From contig NC_030384.2 in assembly GCF_001625215.2 (NCBI RefSeq), forward strand, positions 38,536,390 through 38,600,389: a stretch of 64,000 bases of DNA, written 5' to 3'. The DNA is from Daucus carota subsp. sativus (taxonomy: Eukaryota; Streptophyta; Magnoliopsida; Apiales; Apiaceae). Of this stretch, positions 22,001-33,999 are shown piece by piece. The notes under the pieces are model-generated. The model saw only the letters and a list, made by a program, of their open reading frames with translations. It was not told the origin of the DNA and searched no databases. The position numbers and the translations under genes were made by a program. Positions within the stretch are counted from its first letter, which is position 1. Every line of letters starts with the position of its first letter.

Positions 22001-24543
22001 TATCTATTCAGGAGGATAAACCCTGACTTTGTTATTTAACAGATCATATTAGCTGTTGGAACAAAGCTACAATCCATTTTGACACAAATGGCTACTGAAA
22101 TCATTGACAGACATGCAGTGGTCCAAGGAATTCCTCTTGTGCAAGGATCAGACAAGTATTTTTGGTTTGGTCGGCCTAAATTGGTCCTCTATCTAATCCA
22201 CTTTGCTCTATTTCAGGTATTAAACGTCTTAATAGTAATAATAAAAAGAATACAAATTTAAGTGACTTAAATGAGTTTTTCAGCGGAGTGGAAACAGTTA
22301 CGATGTTTGTGTTTTTCAAAACTCTTGCAATGTGACATTTCCTGATTCCGCTGGTATTTATAATAAGTTTTTTTTAAGAGGCTTTCCACGTGGGAAATGC
22401 TATAGTTTCTTTTGGCTGAGTTTGTAGAAGCACATAATTAGTTCTTCTTACAACAACCGGGGGCATCTGATTAGAGTCCCACAAGCTATGAGATTTCAAC
22501 TCGAAAACCTGAACAAAAGGCTCTCTATAGGAAAGATAGACATGATTGTCTGGATCCTTCTGGAAGACATGATTTTCGGGGTTTTGCTGTACGTTGGGCG
22601 CCTTCAAGAGTCAAGACAATGAACAATGGAGGTGGTGGTCCTTCAGCATGACTAAAGGTATTGGGCAATGGAGAAGATGAACAATGGACACTAGTAGAAA
22701 AAAAAATGCAGTGTTTGTGTAGAAATTTGGAACTTCCGCCTCTCTTCTCTTCCACCTATTTATTGGTGGAAAGGAAAGGGAGGCTTGCTTCATGGCCTTA
22801 TTGATCCATGTCCGGAATGTAGTTAATTTGACGGGTCAGCTTGTCTGGGGCATCTCAGCTTCTCAGTGTCAGGTTTGCGCAGACAGGCATGGCAGAGGAG
22901 CAGATCCAGCAGGCAGCAGAGCAGGTATGCCATATTTGGCGTCACAATCATGGCCGGTGTTGAAGATCCGAGCTGGATCTGGTGTGTCACAAGGGATTAC
23001 CTGCATTGTGATTTCATGTTGGTAGCCTTTTTTATCAGAGGGATGTTCGTCTCGGTTGGCATAGGCTTCTAGCCACATGTCCGGCACACATGGGACTTCC
23101 CCAGGTTTTTTTGGGATGTTGTGATTTCAGACTGGTCTTGATTTGGGCCATCTCCTATCAGGCCCAGGTATCTCATATGAACAAACTGATAGACAATGTG
23201 TTTGCTGATGAAGCAGCTATCTCTGAACTTCAAGGCTTCAGCCTAATAACTGACACCTTTTTACAAGTGTTTACGTCCTTTCTGCTTTAAAGCAAGTGTT
23301 AACTAATAGTATCAATCCACAGAAACTTGTGCTAATTTTTTTCTGCTTATATTTACGCCTCTTGTTTATGTAGAGGAAATCTAATCAGTTGTGTGATTTT
23401 GCAGAATGCATTCCAAGTAACATATTTCTTTTGGATAACGGTAATATACAATTTTTCACATGCCATTTATCAACATAAACTAGTGTAGGTCATTTAATTT
23501 GATGAAACATACAGGTCCCCCTCTAACAGCTGAATTTCCTCTGATATGCAGTACGAGTTTGGTTCAAATTCTTGCTTCCATGACAATTACGAGTTTTTGA
23601 TAGTCAAACTTTGTGTTGGGTAGGTGTTTCTTCCACGAAAGTACTTACAGCAGCAATTTCATATAAAACTTGTTCAGCGTTGAATGATTAGTGAACCAAT
23701 ACCATATATGTTGTTGAACTGCAGAGTGTCAGTGCTGATTTTGTGCAGCTATATTACACTTCCACTCTATGCCCTTGTGGCTCAGGTAATTTATCTATTA
23801 CATGTCCTTCTGATCCGATCCGCTATTGAACATTTAGTTTAATCTCTAATGATTGAACATACAAATTTATATGTGGTAGTACCTGAGTATACACACCTTA
23901 AGTGAAAATGTCTTCAGATACTGTCCTACGGCGCTTTTAACACCCTCGGCCACATACACACACTTCACATAAAAGGAAAAGGAAACAAGAAACCTTCACA
24001 GAAGAAGAAGATATCAGCGTTTAATCAGTATATTTAAATATTTCGCTGGATGCAAATTCTCAGATGGGTTCACATATGAAGAGATCCATATTTGATGAAC
24101 AAACTTCCAGAGCCTTACTAAATTGGCAAAAAGCTGCTAAGAAGCATGCTGGAAGAGCAGCAGGATCTACTACTACGCATAGAGGAAGAACAGAAGAATC
24201 TGCTAATGGAACGCATGGAGGAAGAACAGAAGAGTCTGCTAATCGATCTTTTGAGGATGCTAGCCCTATTCCCATTGCTCCAGTGGCATCAGCTTCAACG
24301 TCCAATATTCACTCCTCACCGCCCACACTTCATCGCTTCAAGACGACCGGGCACTCTTCTTATGACGAGTACAAGGCGTCAGTTTTGGAAGTTGATCCCC
24401 TTGCTGAATCCGCTACAGCCAGATTGATTGTAAGAGTTGATAATGGTGATATGAATGTTGAATTAACATCAGTACAGCCCAGTGAAGCACTGCAGGATAA
24501 TGATTTTACATTTGGGACGCTAGCACCCCCACACAAAAGTTGA
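19090..24543 (+). CDS. MLO: MLO-like seven-transmembrane protein, copy 3 of a tandem trio
   Basis: Fifteen exons: 19090-19218, 19586-19643, 19727-19929, 20634-20750, 20861-20921, 21038-21126, 21434-21508, 21594-21682, 21797-21846, 21928-21968, 22043-22216, 23405-23440, 23552-23619, 23725-23785, 24064-24543. They join in phase to 577 codons (576 aa). Internal exons 4-14 have exactly the lengths of copy 2. Features include [20 protein letters not shown], cysteines at EICVP, MLPC, FTC and NSCFHD, a calmodulin-binding-type helix [14 protein letters not shown], repeated GRTEESAN units in the tail, and the clade V-type end NDFTFGT. The conserved RHGFI motif reads RNGFI here. Intron 13 uses a normal GT donor. 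Intron 3 holds a TRIM remnant, and intron 11 is swollen by about 900 bp of unexplained sequence. Confidence 0.95.
20268..20500 (+). repeat. TRIM-like retrotransposon remnant in intron 3 of MLO copy 3
   Basis: A 73-bp LTR-like unit (20268-20340, TGTTGAAATATAAC...CTCAACA) is followed at once by TGATATCAGAGC, a primer site for initiator tRNA-Met. Then comes a purine tract (GAGTGAGGGGGAG) and a second LTR start at 20455. The internal segment is only about 110 bp. Confidence 0.7.
22380..23300. other. Unexplained insertion-like segment in intron 11 of MLO copy 3
   Basis: The corresponding intron of copy 2 is about 600 bp; here it is 1,188 bp. The extra part is richer in GC and has open stretches on both strands that I do not recognise (for example [12 protein letters not shown] on the - strand). 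No terminal repeats were found. It may be transposon-derived or carry captured gene sequence. Confidence 0.4.
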
Positions 24544-25322
24544 TCAGGGCAAGTGTATAATATAGTCACCTGATTTACTTGTATAGTTCTCTTTTTATGT
24601 AAATCAAGCAGCCTGTTGTAGTTCACAGTTTTGTCCATTAATCAAAAAGCTTTGAAGCACATTTATCAGTAAATTTCCTCATGATTTTTGCCAAGATCAG
24701 TAGAAATTGGTTATCCTAAGAATTCAAGTACTGAAATTTGTTACTTTACACACCTTTGCTAGATAATTAGGCTATTTTTGATTTGTACATTTACATCTCT
24801 CTGCTCACAGACTAATTTAAACTTGATCTACGTCGTATAAAATGATCTAATGATGATCTGCGGTACTGGATTGATTCAGGAAGCATGCTGAACTATGCAG
24901 TAGGTTCCTAATGCCAGGTCTGTTAACGCTAAACGAGTGCTTCTTCTCACTTAGCTTTGAGTTGTGTCTACTTTTGTGAACTAATTATACTAATCTCTTT
25001 GAAACTGAATTCACAACTTCAAGTACATGAAAGTGAAATGTTGGAATGTAGGAAATTGAAAAGCAATGGCTAAAATAGTTACTCATCAGAAGCACAGTTG
25101 AACAAGTTATCCACACTTAAAAGCTCAGACAGGAAAGGCCAGACACCAACTCAGTACAGAAACGTATACAGAAAAAATATAGAAAGGATGACACTGCTTT
25201 AGATATCCGACAATGGCTGAAAATTATTTTTCTTCCTCCAGACAACCACCAATTAGCACTTTAGAGTTATCTCAAAAACGTTGCCAGCGCTCTCAGCATC
25301 AAACTTGAAACATAAGCTCTTT
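24544..25322. other. Convergent intergenic spacer
   Basis: The 3' ends of MLO copy 3 (+) and the sugar transporter (-) face each other across 779 bp. Only untranslated regions are expected; no repeat ends were seen. Confidence 0.5.
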
Positions 25323-28132
25323 CTATGTAGACATGTCAGATTGTTTAGCTCCCACAGCAAAGAATTCTGTAATGACTTCAAGTGGCATACCCTTTGTTTC
25401 AGGCACTTTCATGTACACAAAGATCCATGCAATAGCGCATACAAAAGCATAACAGCCAAAAACACCGGAAAGGCCAACGCTGTTGAGCATAACTGGAAGA
25501 GAGTACGTGACTAGAATGTCCCCAAACCAAAATGTCAGAGCAGTTATGGCAATGCAAAGGCCACGAACACGTGTGGGAAAGATTTCAGAGCAGAGAATAT
25601 TGGGGATAGGTCCGAAGCCCATGACAAAGAAACAGAAGTAAACGATAACACAAACAGTTGAGATAATTGCATGGAGGACAGAACCTAAGTTAATGGTGTT
25701 TGCCAGCACAAGGAGAACGAGTGAAGCTAGTAGGACTGGAAGGGTACCCAGCAGCAGAAACCTGGACATGATAATACCAGTCAAGACAGAGGAGATACAC
25801 TTATGAATGATTAACCCTACCTTGTCTAGGCTTGTGAAACAAAGATATATATTACCTTCTTCCTGCAATATCCATCAGTCTCATGGCAACAGCAATGCTT
25901 GGAATCATCAACAAGGTTGTGAGTCCACTTATGAGGAACGAAGCGGACTCTGAACTAATACCCAAGTCAGATAAAAGAATTCCCACACCTGCTTGATCAA
26001 GAATTTGAGGTGTATAGTACATCACCCCATTGATGCCAGAAAACTGTGAAACAAATGATCACTATCAGAATTCTGCAATTAATTTAGATCCTACATAAAT
26101 AAGATATTAAAACAAGGTCACTAGAGAAAATGAGCTGTTACAAAACCAAATTACCTGTTGAAGTATTTGAATTCCTACTCCAACAATCAGTGCATGCTTC
26201 ACACCTGGTTCGAGAAGATCACTCCAACTTGGTCCTCCCTTGGCAGATTTAGGTCGTTGAGTCATTGCTGCTCCCACTGGGTGCTGACCAGGGAGATTTT
26301 CTACATGAAGGACAGATTGGCTAACAAGAGCAGATGCATGAACTGCATCTCCTGCAGTCATATCAGCACCAGAAGGTGATAGAATAGAACCACGCCGTGA
26401 TATTGGGTTACTTTCCTGGTGCAAGTAGATTCTTCTAAGTCCTCCCTTCTTTCCGTCATGACCTTTCCTCCCCGCATATTTATATGCTAAATGCCAACCA
26501 CCACCAATACCCATGCTGCTCACCGCTTCCCCTGCATTTCCTTGGAAGAGGCTGCTATGATGCCGTAAGCTATATAAGCTGCTCTTGGAGGCCGCAGCAG
26601 CACCTCCTTCCCTCTCTGCTGTGCTAGTTTGGCGCGAGAGCAATGGGCTTCTTACGTTATCATCAGATTCTCCCCCAGAAGCATCAGAATAGTGGTGATC
26701 ACCCTCTCTGTGAAGATTCTCTTCGTCCCATTGGTCATTGACAGGCTGTTCAGGCACATTCAACATGCTTCCTGTATGTGAAAAGAGCATACTTCCCATC
26801 TCTGGAAGCTTCTCATGAACACTGCCAAACAGAGTGACCATAGGGTCCATCATAGAAGCACTCCGGACTGCCATGCTTCCGGTACGAGACATCACACCGA
26901 GCATACTCTGCCCTCTCACAGCTTTGGCAACCAATGACTGGCCTTGTCCAGCACCGTATAATTTAATTTTATCTTTCTCTACATGATCTGGATCGCCTGC
27001 AATCTCGTTGTCTGGCTCAATTATGTACTCTTCTATAGTTGTGTCAGCTCCGGTTCCAAGTCCTTCAACCAATAAGACCATTTCACCTGTAAACACATAA
27101 TTCTTCGACATAAGATCACGGTCATCACTTATGAGTTTCAATCTTAAATTAACTTCATTTTCACTTTGCAGTTACATAATGAAACAAATTTTCAATATAT
27201 AATGCAGACAAACCTGAGACATCTTCCCTTCCACGTAATCTCTGTAAAACATGTTTAGCCTCTTCCATCCGACCTTTACTCGCGAGCCACCTAGGAGATT
27301 CAGGCAGAAAGAATGCTGCCAATGCAAAATATACTACAGATGGTATAGAGAGAACCCCGAGCATCAATCTCCAGCTAGGAGCATCCAACAATGACATTCC
27401 AAAAACCATGCAGTACGCGAAGAACATTCCAACACAACCAGTGAACTGTGGAAGGGTATTCAGCAAGCCCCTTATCTCTGATGGGGCGGTCTCAGATATA
27501 TAGAGAGGGACAAGAGTGACAGCAAGACCAACTCCAAATCCATCTATAAGCCTTGCAATAAGCAGGACATAGACATTCGGAGACCAAAACATCACTATAC
27601 CGCCAAGAAAATAGAGAACTGATGAGGCAATAATCATAGGGCGCCGCCCAACTGAATCTGATACTGGTCCAGAGAATGTTGTGATAAGAGTGGCTCCAAT
27701 TAGTGACATGGCTACAATCAGCCCTTCTAGGGTAGGCTGCGTTTCCAAACTAAATTCCCTTTTTATGTAAAAAACTGCCCCTGCAACACCTCATTGGATA
27801 AGTATCATGTACACTCAAAGCTTCAGAAAGAAACAATGGCATATAAAAAAGTCTGACTGTGTTGAAATATAGAATAAGATCCAATTGGGACCTTCCTCAA
27901 ACACCTTACGGTTTTAGATGGACCGGTTCTCAACATAGTATCAGAGCTCTAGTCTGGGACAATATTCTCACAATTTAATATGGACACGAAGGAATGGTCA
28001 CCTAATTACATCAAATATTAAACTAACACATACATATATGATTGATTATGTACCTGCTATTGTTGCATTGTCCCATCCCTGCAACATATTGCCAATTGTG
28101 GCAGCAACGGCCACAAGCACAGCTCCTCTCAT
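25323..28132 (-). CDS. TST: Tonoplast monosaccharide transporter (TST/TMT, MSSP family)
   Basis: Five exons on the - strand: 28132-28054, 27780-27214, 27086-26155, 26043-25856, 25761-25323. They join in phase to 735 codons (734 aa), the usual length for TMT1/TMT2. This is a major-facilitator protein that loads glucose, fructose or sucrose into the vacuole by proton antiport. It starts MRGAVLVAVAATIGN and has GWDNATIAGA, the loop motif GRRP, PESPRWL after helix 6, QQFSGING in the second half, and PETKGMPLEVI near the C-terminus. The family-specific large central cytosolic loop (about residues 210-500) includes TLFGSVHEKLP, DWDEEN-like QWDEENL, SPLLSRQTS, SSMGIGGGW and SRRGS, which are likely phosphorylation regions. 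The loop mixes features of TMT1 and TMT2, so the paralogue is not fixed. Intron 1 carries a TRIM-like LTR. Confidence 0.95.
27860..27935 (+). repeat. TRIM-like LTR remnant in intron 1 of the sugar transporter
   Basis: A 76-bp unit from TGTTGAAATATAGAAT to GGTTCTCAACA is followed by TAGTATCAGAGCTC, close to the Met-tRNA primer site. It is the same family as 20268-20340. Confidence 0.6.
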
Positions 28133-30197
28133 TCTCCTTGATTAAGCTTTTTTATGTGGGAAATCACTTAAACTTCTGTTTCAACTGTTAAATCCAACTG
28201 TTAAATCCTCTGCAAGTTCTTTACACTGGCAGGTCTCCAGATCATATCCTTAATGTACATTTGATTTCAAGATGCTGAAACCACCACATCGCACAATCAG
28301 AATTTCATCTCCGATCTACACATAAAATAAAAAAAAAAAAAAAAAACTAATGCACGATCCAACAAATGTACAATTAAACGTATAAAGCTAAAAAAAAATT
28401 AAAAATTAAAAAATGTACATAAAATGATGAAGAAGAAACTGAGATGCTGGCAAGTGGTTCATTCGTATGAAAGCGGAAGAGATGTGTTAAAATGAATTAG
28501 ACATGGTATTAGAACTGAAGGAAATCTTGTTGTGTGTGTTTGCATGTACATATTATGGGTGAGTTTTTGAGTGAAAGTGAGGAGGAAATACGAGAAAGTA
28601 TAGCAAACATATGCATTTTACTAGTTCAAACCGAGATGTCGCTATGACCAAGAAACTCTGATATGTTCACTCTTCTTCCGCGTTTTTATACAAAGTTTTT
28701 TATTTGTCAGGTAACGTGTTATACTTTGTTGATTTTTTTTTTCCGAAATAAACGTTACTTTATTGATTTAAAAAGAATTTTGTTATTATTTATTTAGATG
28801 TTACAATCTTATTCTATTGTGCTTGATTAGTTGTTTTATAATAAATTTACACAAAATAGAAGGTAATTTCCTACGGAATCTTTTGATAGGAAATAGTCGA
28901 ATTAATATCCCAACACCACATTTGATAGAAATAGGCCTATTAACGGATTGGATTCGGACCAAATCAGTTGAAATTATATCCCAACACCACATTTTATAGG
29001 AATAGGCCTGTCAATGAATCGGATTCGGACTGAATCAGCCTAAATTTATTTATTCTATCAAATCGAGATCAGATCTTTTACGATCCGATCCATATCCAAA
29101 TCTATTAGATTACACATCACGAATCGGATATCCGGATCCATTTAGCTTTTTTTGATTTTTTTGATTTAGATTTAAAAAAATTAAAAAAATAATAATCATG
29201 TTGGTGATTCTTTAAATTCAAGAAGAACTCCTGACAAAAAAAAAATCAAAAAGAACAAGATTAAATGAAACAATTATGTACACAAATTAAGTTAAATAAG
29301 GAAAATACACAAAATGGTGGAATTTCGTATGGGTATTAGTTGCTCCAACTTTAAAACTCATGTATACTAGTTAATTAAATGATTTTTCAAACACACTCCC
29401 GATCCACGACTCACATGAATAGTATGTGATAGACTATTATAACAAAATTTGGGTGATGATCAATAGAGTTTTATTCGAGTAAATAGATTATTAACTAAGT
29501 ATTTATTAACAAAATTTTAGATTTTATAAAACTACAACGTTTTAAAAAGTTTAGTTACATTTATTTAATATTTATTTATAAATTATTAGCACGTACATAT
29601 GTATTTATCTTTAATGGTTACCATATTATAATTAGAAATTTATTTATTCAATGGTTCAAAGAAATTTTTTAAGTGAAATATTTGTAGTATTAATTTTTTT
29701 ATATAAAAAATGTATAAATGTGTTTTTGAATTAAAAAACAATTATGTAAGTTTATTGAATTTTTCTAGAGAGTGTATCCTGAACTTAGGTGAACATAAAT
29801 ATATGTTAGAGATTACATTGCATGTGTTTTTGATTGTCGTGGTTTGTTTATGTTGAATTGAAATTTCCCCGTGGAAAGATTTTGTTAAATTTTTTTTTTT
29901 AATATAATATCTATAGTATTGGCTAGAATTAATTCTTTATATTGTTTTATGAAGAATTTTAAATGATATCCTGCAGATCTGTATATGTTACAAATAAAAT
30001 CATATTAGTGACGAACACGTAAATACGTACGACTCGAAGGATATAATTTTATAGTGAGTAAATGTCCAAGTCAACAATCATAACATCCGTCTACAGATTG
30101 ATTGAAATCATTTTTTACATGCCTGTAGATTATTTCCCGTATCCACCGGATTTTGTCATGTGGATACGCAGTTATTATTCACCAGTCAAGTGTCGAC
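28133..30197. other. Divergent intergenic region between transporter and MYB gene
   Basis: Upstream DNA of two divergent genes. It holds a poly-A run near 28330 and a short tandem duplication around 28885-29040 built on ATAGGCCTNTNAANGNATYG and TCGGAYYNAATCAG motifs. The rest is AT-rich non-coding DNA. No gene seen. Confidence 0.45.
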
Positions 30198-30204
30198 TAT
30201 AAAT
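30198..30204 (+). promoter_or_regulatory. Candidate TATA box of the MYB-related gene
   Basis: TATAAAT, 116-122 bp upstream of the start codon, in a CGACTATAAATCCCC context typical of plant core promoters. The transcript would start near 30230. Confidence 0.55.
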
Positions 30205-30319
30205 CCCCATATTACACAGATGTACTTCTTCATTCTCAATTATAGACTTGAATATTTCAGAAACTCATTTTTCATACTCAACAACATACTATTTTTCTGT
30301 TAACACCAAGTCCAAAAAA

Positions 30320-31237
30320 ATGAATAATCATAGTGATGACGGATGGAGTCATGAAGAGAATAAGTTATTGGAGGATTTACTTGAACCCCAGATTGATGAT
30401 GGATGGACATCCGAAGATAACAAGTTAGTCGGGGACTTGCTGGAGGATCTAGAGGTCATTGAGTCATCGAATAATGGCTCCAGAGATATTGTAAAGGAGG
30501 ATAATGGTGGTCCATCGAAGAAAAGAAGGGTGACAAAAAAGCCGAGGGCAAAGCCAATTCCATGGACTGAAGATGAACACAAGTAATGTAACACTATTTT
30601 TTGTACTTTTTAGAAATAAAAGCATTGATTAATAATCAACAACTTTTTTAATTATGTTTATTCTCATTATTTTAGATATTTGTTGTGCAGGTTGTTCTTA
30701 CTAGGGCTTCAGCGGTTTGGAAAAGGGAAATGGAAAGCCATATCAAATAACTATGTGCATACCAAAACTCCAAGTCAAATTGCTAGTCATGCCCAAAAAT
30801 TTAATAAGCGCATTGACAATTCTACACCTCTGGAAAAACGCAGGCGAAGTATCAATGATATCTGGTTTGTGGAAGAAGACTTTGATTTCTCAACCTACAA
30901 TCAACCAAGTTCTATAAATCCCCCGCCAAATGTCCAACAAAATTATGCTCCTCGTACTATTCAACCTCAAGTTCTTAATAATATAAATCCTCAAATAATT
31001 GTGTCTCAGAATTTCATTCCTCCGAATTCTCAGCATGTGGCTTACAACCAGCCAAATTTTATAAGTCCCCAACCAATCATGCCTCAAAACTATGTTCCTC
31101 ATACTATTCAACATCCGGTACTTCACAACATAAGTCCTCAACCAATCATGTCTCAGAATTTCGGTCCTCCTAATTTTCAATATTTGGCTCAGAATCAAAT
31201 GCAACAAACTATCATGTTCCCTGAAAACGACTACTAG
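30320..31237 (+). CDS. MYB-related transcription factor, SHAQKF type
   Basis: Two exons, 30320-30582 and 30691-31237, join in phase to 270 codons (269 aa). The first ATG in frame after the TATA box was chosen. A single MYB/SANT domain (about residues 80-128) begins PWTEDEHKLFLLGLQRFG, continues KGKWKAISNNYV, and ends in SHAQKF, a variant of the SHAQKYF signature of the DIVARICATA/1R-MYB class that binds GATAA-like sites. A basic stretch (KKRRVTKKPRAK) before it may be a nuclear localisation signal. The N-terminus carries two 20-residue repeats (DDGWSHEENKLLEDLLE and DDGWTSEDNKLVGDLLE) resembling the first half of the R1 MYB repeat. The C-terminal half is Pro/Gln/Asn-rich with imperfect repeats (PQPIMPQNY, PQPIMSQNF). 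Target genes cannot be inferred from the sequence. Confidence 0.85.
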
Positions 31238-31849
31238 TAGTGTTAATTAGTGGATTTGTAGCACTAATATGTTCTATATAAGGGAAAAATAAGGTTATAT
31301 ATATATTGTAGTTTGTTATAGTCATATAATAATAATAATCAAATTTTATGTAGTAACCTAATAGTTCTAAGATGAATATGTACTCTTATTGTTCTCATTG
31401 TATTGTTCAACTATGTTCTCATATAAGTATTTTATTATTATAGCCTATAGTTCAAATGTGTAAAGATTTACCATTATAGATGAATGTTATTTACAAGTTC
31501 TATGTATAAAGGATAATCAAGGAACCTGAAAGTGGTTAAAGAAAGTATGAATTTATTGATGATATTATGGGGAGTACTTAGCACTTTACCCTATTTTTCG
31601 GCGCTTTTCGAATTAGTCGGAAACATATTTTTTGTCATATTACACCTCTAAATTCATACTCATTTTATTTTGCACCCTTTTAACCAAATTCCGTCCAAAT
31701 TGACTATTACCGTTAGCATAAGTCAGGATAAAATATTAAAGATGTATATAATCATAATCTAATTTTGAAGAAATCTTTCATATTTTACCTTTTTTCATGC
31801 TAAAATAACAGTCAAAAGGTTGCAAAATAAAGCAAGTTCAAAATATAAA

Positions 31850-32305
31850 CGATTAATTACCTTTTAACCCTCGAAGTTTGGATGGATATTTTGATGCGGC
31901 CTTGATATTTAAAGTCGTTCGATTCAATCCTTAAAGTTTCACTATTGTACCTTTTGGCCTTTTTTTCAAATAACGGTATGTAACGGAGGGTAAACTTGAC
32001 AATTCATATTCAGGGTAAAGTTTGGGCGTACCTTTTAACCCTTAAAGTATACATCTCGTTCCTTTTAACCCCTAAAGAATACATTAAAATACATTAGATG
32101 TTCCTTTTAACCCTCGATGTTTAATGCCCCTTTTAACCCTCACGTGTGAAATGTCAACTTTGTACACCCCGTTATATACCGGTATACGGCATAAGGGCTA
32201 AACAGTACATTCGAAAAACTTGGAGGGTTGAATCGAACGACTTTAAACATTGAGGCCGCATCGAAACATCTATCCAAACCTCGAGTGCTAAAAGGTCATT
32301 AAGCC
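31850..32305. repeat. Foldback MITE, Mutator-like
   Basis: Terminal inverted repeats of about 80 bp: ACCTTTTAACCCTCGAAG and GGATGGATATTTTGATGCGG at the left match the reverse complement of the right end. The direct repeat AAATATAAA (up to AAATATAAACG) at 31841 and 32306 is the target duplication. No coding content. Confidence 0.75.
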
Positions 32306-33719
32306 AAATATAAACGTACAACATGTATAAAACATAGTTTAAGAGCAAATAAAAATTGCATCCAAAGATAAGGGGTGCAAAGTGCTAATTACTCTATTAT
32401 GGAATACGAGAGCTAGCTAATTTTATAAGACTTTGCCAAAAAAGAAGCCACAAACTCTAAATTCCATAGCAATAAAAAAATTAAAGGAGGAGCATAACCC
32501 TTTTGTAGGTAATTTGTTTTATAATGTTGAGGCTCATCATGCTTTTAACACTTTCTCATCTCCATCCTTACTATAAATATGCCTCATGTGAAAGTCATAA
32601 CTAATTTGTTTCAGAATTAATCTCTCTCAGGAATTTCAGCTATCAATTTGTGTGCACAACACAAGTTATAATTCAGGATCACCACAAATTGGAGCTTTAT
32701 TATCCAAATATGACTCTTAATCGGATATTTATTAATTATTAAGTTTCAAGTGAGAGACAAACCTCAACACAACATAACAAATCCTCAAAAGAAGACATAA
32801 TACGTGGAACTCAAACGAGGGTGTACCAACATAAGCTGTAAACTTCACACAAGCAATAATTAAAGTAACAAGTAAAACTAGAATATAAAAAAAAAAGAAG
32901 AAGAATATTTGTTGGCCAAGTGAAAGAACTTCTCTCTTTTATTTCATTTATATATCTATTATTATTCAATGTAACACGCACCTTTAAAATTAGTTGATAA
33001 TCCACTAACGTTCACATATCTTAGTAATCATAGCTTAGTTTAAGAAATAACCAAGAATACGTGTTGGGACATATATATCAAGTCCAAATCTACTCACGAC
33101 AAAGAGTTTGACCCCCAACGCTGTGGTGCATATACCTCTAATAAGACCTTAAAAAATTAACCTTTTGACATCCAAATCTAATCTCCACCATTCAAAATTT
33201 GGAAATCGTGTGAGGGAGATGCTTTCTAAAATCCAGGGTGATACGATCATTGTAGCTCTGAAGAAATAAAATAATTCCGGTGAATTTTTCCCAACCTTTC
33301 AACCTTCATTCATATTATGTGTCCGTCATACATTAACATTAAAAATTAAAAGATGCCATCTTAAGAAGGAGATTCTTCTATCAAAAAATCGAAAGATGTC
33401 TCGTTTAATATGAAAATATTATATTTTTTGAAATATTCCTTTAGAATAGTGAACCATAGTCCATAAATAGAGATACATGTGCTTAAAAAAATATTTTTCT
33501 TTCATATGTGTTATTATTATAAAATTTTAGGATTTTTCCGATGAACTATGTAGTCATAAGGTTTCTACCCAATAAACCTTGAAAGAGTTTGGTGGGGATG
33601 AAAATAAGCTGGGAGGAGCATCAGTCTGAGGAGATGGTGGCTTCCATGCACCATTCCAGCTTCTAAAGTTTGACACGCCCTTCATATATGAAAAATGAGT
33701 TAATTATTACTCCCTCCAT
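32306..33719. other. Gene-free AT-rich region
   Basis: No credible gene. Short open frames are isolated and lack codon structure. No terminal repeats were recognised in this part. Confidence 0.45.
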
Positions 33720-33972
33720 CCCAAATTAGATGAGCCTTTTGGGGAAAAGATTTATCCCAAAATAGTTGAGCTTCTCCGCTTTCAATGCATATTTATCAAC
33801 TATTTTCCATCCTTACCCTCTCTTATTTATCATTTCAATGTACCACTTGCTAATATACAATAGGAAGTCAACACAATAAATATGGGCAAAGATGGTAAAA
33901 GAAACAACCATTTAATACTCCTTAATATGTGTGAAATGAGCAAAAGGCTCATCTAAATTGGGATGGAGGGAG
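33720..33972. repeat. Stowaway-like MITE
   Basis: CTCCCTCCATCCCAAATTAG at one end is inverted at the other (CTAAATTGGGATGGAGGGAG), with TA on both flanks. It lies 27 bp left of the 2-kb Mutator-like element. Confidence 0.85.
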
Positions 33973-33999
33973 TATAATATTAATACATGCACGAAGAAG

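Noticed and set aside
30248-30319. Longer N-terminus for the MYB protein
   Set aside because: The upstream in-frame codon at 30248 is TTG, not ATG. The first ATG is at 30320.
30680-30690. Independent start of the MYB C-terminal half at 30680
   Set aside because: The codon is TTG inside the intron end. The splice at 30583/30691 restores the MYB domain exactly.
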